From positions 62,001-126,000 of the forward strand of contig NZ_KB899672.1 in NCBI RefSeq assembly GCF_000378385.1: DNA of 64,000 bases, read 5' to 3'. Source of the DNA: Paenibacillus daejeonensis DSM 15491 (GTDB lineage Bacteria > Bacillota > Bacilli > Paenibacillales > Paenibacillaceae). Made by a program: the position numbers and the translations under genes. This document shows positions 62,064-64,000 of this stretch, one piece after another. Within the stretch, counting starts at the first letter, position 1. Each line of letters opens with the position of its first letter. The notes beneath the pieces are model-generated. The model worked only from the letters and a program-made list of their open reading frames with translations, was not told the DNA's origin and did not search any database.

Positions 62064-63484
62064 CGGTATCAATCTATAACACGCTGACCCGGCAGCGGGA
62101 AGCTTTTGTCCCGCAAGAGCCGGGAAAGGTCAAGATGTATGTGTGCGGTCCGACGGTCTATGATTACATTCATATCGGAAACGCGCGACCAGTCATTTTC
62201 TTCGATGTGGTACGGCGTTATTTGGAGTCGGTCGGTCACGAAGTGAACTATATTGTGAACTTTACCGACGTCGACGACAAGCTGATTCGCAAGGCGGAGC
62301 AGCTCGGTACGACTGTCCCGGAGGTGGCGGACACCTTCATCGACGCTTTTAACCGGGACATTGAGGGGCTCGGCGTACGCAAGGCAACGCTGAATCCACG
62401 GGTGACCGACCATATCGGAGAAATCATTGCTTTTATCGAGGGGCTAGTCGACAAGGGCTACGCCTATGCGAGCAGCGGTGACGTCTACTTCCGCACCGCG
62501 AAGTTTTCGGAATATGGCAAGCTGTCGCATCAGAACCTGGATGAACTGCAGATGGGTATCCGCATCGGCATTGATGAGCGCAAGGACGATGCCCAAGACT
62601 TTGTCCTGTGGAAGGGCGCCAAGCCTGGCGAGATCTTCTGGGAGAGTCCGTGGGGAGATGGACGGCCAGGCTGGCATATCGAGTGCTCGGCGATGGCCCG
62701 CAAGTACCTGGGCGACACACTGGACATTCACGGTGGCGGGCATGATTTGCAGTTCCCACATCATGAGTGCGAGGTCGCACAGTCCGAATCCCTGACGGGG
62801 CATCCGCTGGCTCGTTACTGGATGCATAATGGGTACATTCATATCAACAACGAGAAGATGTCCAAATCGCTCGGCAATGGTATTACGGTACGGGCGCTGC
62901 TGGAGCGGGTCAAGCCAGAGGCGCTCCGTTATTTCATGCTGGCCACGCACTACCGCAGCCCGCTCAACTTCAGTGATGAGACGATCCAGCAGGCAGAGAA
63001 CAGCGTAGAGCGGATTCGCAATAGCCGAGACAACCTGGAGCATCGGCTGAAGGCGCTGCAGGTTGAGCCGGGACAGCCGCTGCCTGCAGGTCCGAAACCG
63101 GAGCTCGGAGAGCGGATTCAAGCGATTCGGGATACCTTCCACCAGAAGATGAACGATGACTTTAATACGCCGGATGCCATAACCGCCTGGTTTGAGCTGG
63201 TCAGCGAAGCCAACCAGTATCTGCAACGCGAGGTCGTGTCGGCGCAGGACTTGGAAGAACTGCTGGCACTCACTGCGGGGATGGACCGGGTACTGGGTCT
63301 GCTGCCTGCAGAGCAGCCGGACAACGGTCTGGCGGCATCAGAGGTGGAGCGCATGATCGAGGAGCGGATTGCCGCCCGCAAGGCCAAGAACTGGGCGCGA
63401 GCCGATGAACTGCGCGATCAGCTCGCAGCCGAGGGAATTATCCTTGAGGATACGCCGCAGGGCATCCGCTGGCGGCGCAAATGA
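62060..63484 (+). CDS. cysS: Cysteinyl-tRNA synthetase
   Basis: A 474-residue class I synthetase for tRNA-Cys. The HIGH-type motif is [16 protein letters not shown] (with the first zinc Cys), the later zinc ligands are in HIECSAM and FPHHECE, and the KMSKS motif is EKMSKSLGN. The C-terminal domain has the usual tRNA-binding DALR region. It overlaps cysE (ATGA) and mrnC. Coupling cysteine synthesis to its synthetase under one T-box is typical of Bacillales. Confidence 0.97.
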   Translation: MTVSIYNTLTRQREAFVPQEPGKVKMYVCGPTVYDYIHIGNARPVIFFDVVRRYLESVGHEVNYIVNFTDVDDKLIRKAEQLGTTVPEVADTFIDAFNRDIEGLGVRKATLNPRVTDHIGEIIAFIEGLVDKGYAYASSGDVYFRTAKFSEYGKLSHQNLDELQMGIRIGIDERKDDAQDFVLWKGAKPGEIFWESPWGDGRPGWHIECSAMARKYLGDTLDIHGGGHDLQFPHHECEVAQSESLTGHPLARYWMHNGYIHINNEKMSKSLGNGITVRALLERVKPEALRYFMLATHYRSPLNFSDETIQQAENSVERIRNSRDNLEHRLKALQVEPGQPLPAGPKPELGERIQAIRDTFHQKMNDDFNTPDAITAWFELVSEANQYLQREVVSAQDLEELLALTAGMDRVLGLLPAEQPDNGLAASEVERMIEERIAARKAKNWARADELRDQLAAEGIILEDTPQGIRWRRK

Positions 63485-63963
63485 CGGGGCCGCACACAGA
63501 AGAGGCTGCAGATATGGGGCTGTGGTTCCATGTCCCGGCCAAACCGCCGCAACAGTTAAACCCTGTCGTCCTGGCCTATATCGGGGATGCTGTATTTGAG
63601 CTGCTGGTGAGGCAGTATCTGTTGTCACGTGCGAACCATAAGCTGCATCATTTGCATTCCCAGGCTGTCACATACGTCTCGGCGAAAGCGCAGAGCGCGC
63701 TGCTGCGCCGGATGCAGCCGCTCTTGACGGAGGAAGAGGCAGATGTTGTCCGGCGGGGACGGAATGCGAAGTCAGGCGCTCCCCCCAAAAATGCAGATGT
63801 TCAGGAATACCGGCTTGCCACATCGCTGGAATGCCTGGTCGGATACTTGTATTGCTTGAAGCGGACAGACCGTCTGCATCAGTTGCTGCAGCTGGCTTGG
63901 CCGGATGAGGCGGGCCCGCCGCAAGAGGATCACCATGAGGAGGATACACGGGATGGACAATGA
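63481..63963 (+). CDS. mrnC: Mini-ribonuclease 3
   Basis: A 160-residue RNase III catalytic domain without the double-stranded RNA-binding domain, maturing 23S rRNA in Bacillus. Catalytic acidic residues lie in AYIGDAVFELLVRQYLL and SLECLVGYLY. The ATG at 63481 overlaps the cysS stop. The C-terminal tail is acidic (about 20 residues). It overlaps the next gene by 11 nt, continuing the conserved cysS-mrnC-rlmB order. Confidence 0.95.
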   Translation: MTGPHTEEAADMGLWFHVPAKPPQQLNPVVLAYIGDAVFELLVRQYLLSRANHKLHHLHSQAVTYVSAKAQSALLRRMQPLLTEEEADVVRRGRNAKSGAPPKNADVQEYRLATSLECLVGYLYCLKRTDRLHQLLQLAWPDEAGPPQEDHHEEDTRDGQ

Positions 63964-64000
63964 CAAGCAGGAAGAGTGGATTGCCGGGAAGCATCCGGTA
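63953..64000 (+). CDS. rlmB: 23S rRNA (guanosine 2'-O)-methyltransferase, start only
   Basis: The window ends 16 codons into this gene. The opening residues run ...QEEWIAGKHPV, the characteristic IAGKHPV start of the TrmH/RlmB family, and the location after mrnC matches rlmB (yacO). GAGGAGGATACACGG precedes the ATG. The rest lies outside the window. Confidence 0.75.
   Translation, partial: MDNDKQEEWIAGKHPV

Overview
The window looks like a chromosomal segment of a Paenibacillus-type endospore-forming Firmicute. GC content is moderate (about the mid-50s by eye). Strong AAGGAGG-type ribosome binding sites and TTG/GTG starts are common. Regulation is typically Bacillota (a preQ1 riboswitch, a T-box, a cre-like site). 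Gene order matches Bacillales blocks: ftsE-ftsX / ctp / minJ, and radA-disA ... yacL-ispD-ispF-gltX-cysE-cysS-mrnC-rlmB. This assignment comes from family recognition and synteny, not from a database search. I saw no rRNA, tRNA, CRISPR array, prophage or insertion sequence.

Layout. 1-318: a structured repeat and a nested leader hairpin. 319-3958: the D-alanine/cell-wall operon ddl-murF-alr. 3980-6515: an AraC regulator divergent from a MATE exporter. 6569-9212: a preQ1-riboswitch-controlled queuosine precursor operon, queC-queD-queE-queF. 9213-10195: a gene-poor stretch with a long hairpin and two repeat arrays of about 50 bp period. 10196-13045: two aldo/keto reductases and a metallophosphoesterase. 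13058-18120: an Fbp-type ABC importer divergent from a LysR regulator. 18248-19116: uppP and its terminator. 19151-23209: a minus-strand operon of two Gfo/Idh/MocA dehydrogenases, a TIM-barrel isomerase/epimerase and an AraC regulator. 23451-26521: an EamA permease, a LytTR orphan and a membrane-anchored PDZ-Lon-like protease. 26598-30701: two tandem lipoteichoic acid synthase-type genes. 30809-38520: a VanW protein, ftsE-ftsX, an M23 hydrolase, a C-terminal processing protease and a MinJ-like protein. 38538-39088: a terminator, a 51-bp tandem repeat and a second copy of the structured repeat. 39091-41930: a TspO-like protein, an aldose epimerase and a DoxX-like protein. 42014-47443: a hybrid histidine kinase, an OmpR-type response regulator and a GGDEF-EAL protein. 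47498-50710: a small protein, manganese catalase and a second histidine kinase. 50839-64000: the radA-disA to rlmB block, interrupted by pssA, a DnaA-box cluster and an AT-richer epimerase/XRE pair.

How the genes fit together. Much of the window serves the envelope: D-Ala-D-Ala synthesis, lipid carrier recycling, LTA-type polymer synthesis, FtsEX-controlled wall hydrolysis, division-site placement and phosphatidylserine synthesis. The rest covers tRNA modification, cysteine and isoprenoid precursor synthesis, c-di-AMP and c-di-GMP signalling, and sugar/aldehyde metabolism.

Most unusual signals. (a) A structured element present twice, whose paired arms differ between copies in a compensatory way. 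(b) A DnaA-box cluster between pssA and an epimerase gene, away from any dnaA/dnaN. (c) Three intergenic arrays with an almost exact 50-51 bp period but unrelated sequences. (d) A nested hairpin overlapping the ddl Shine-Dalgarno sequence. (e) A histidine kinase with an unusual insert in its ATPase domain.
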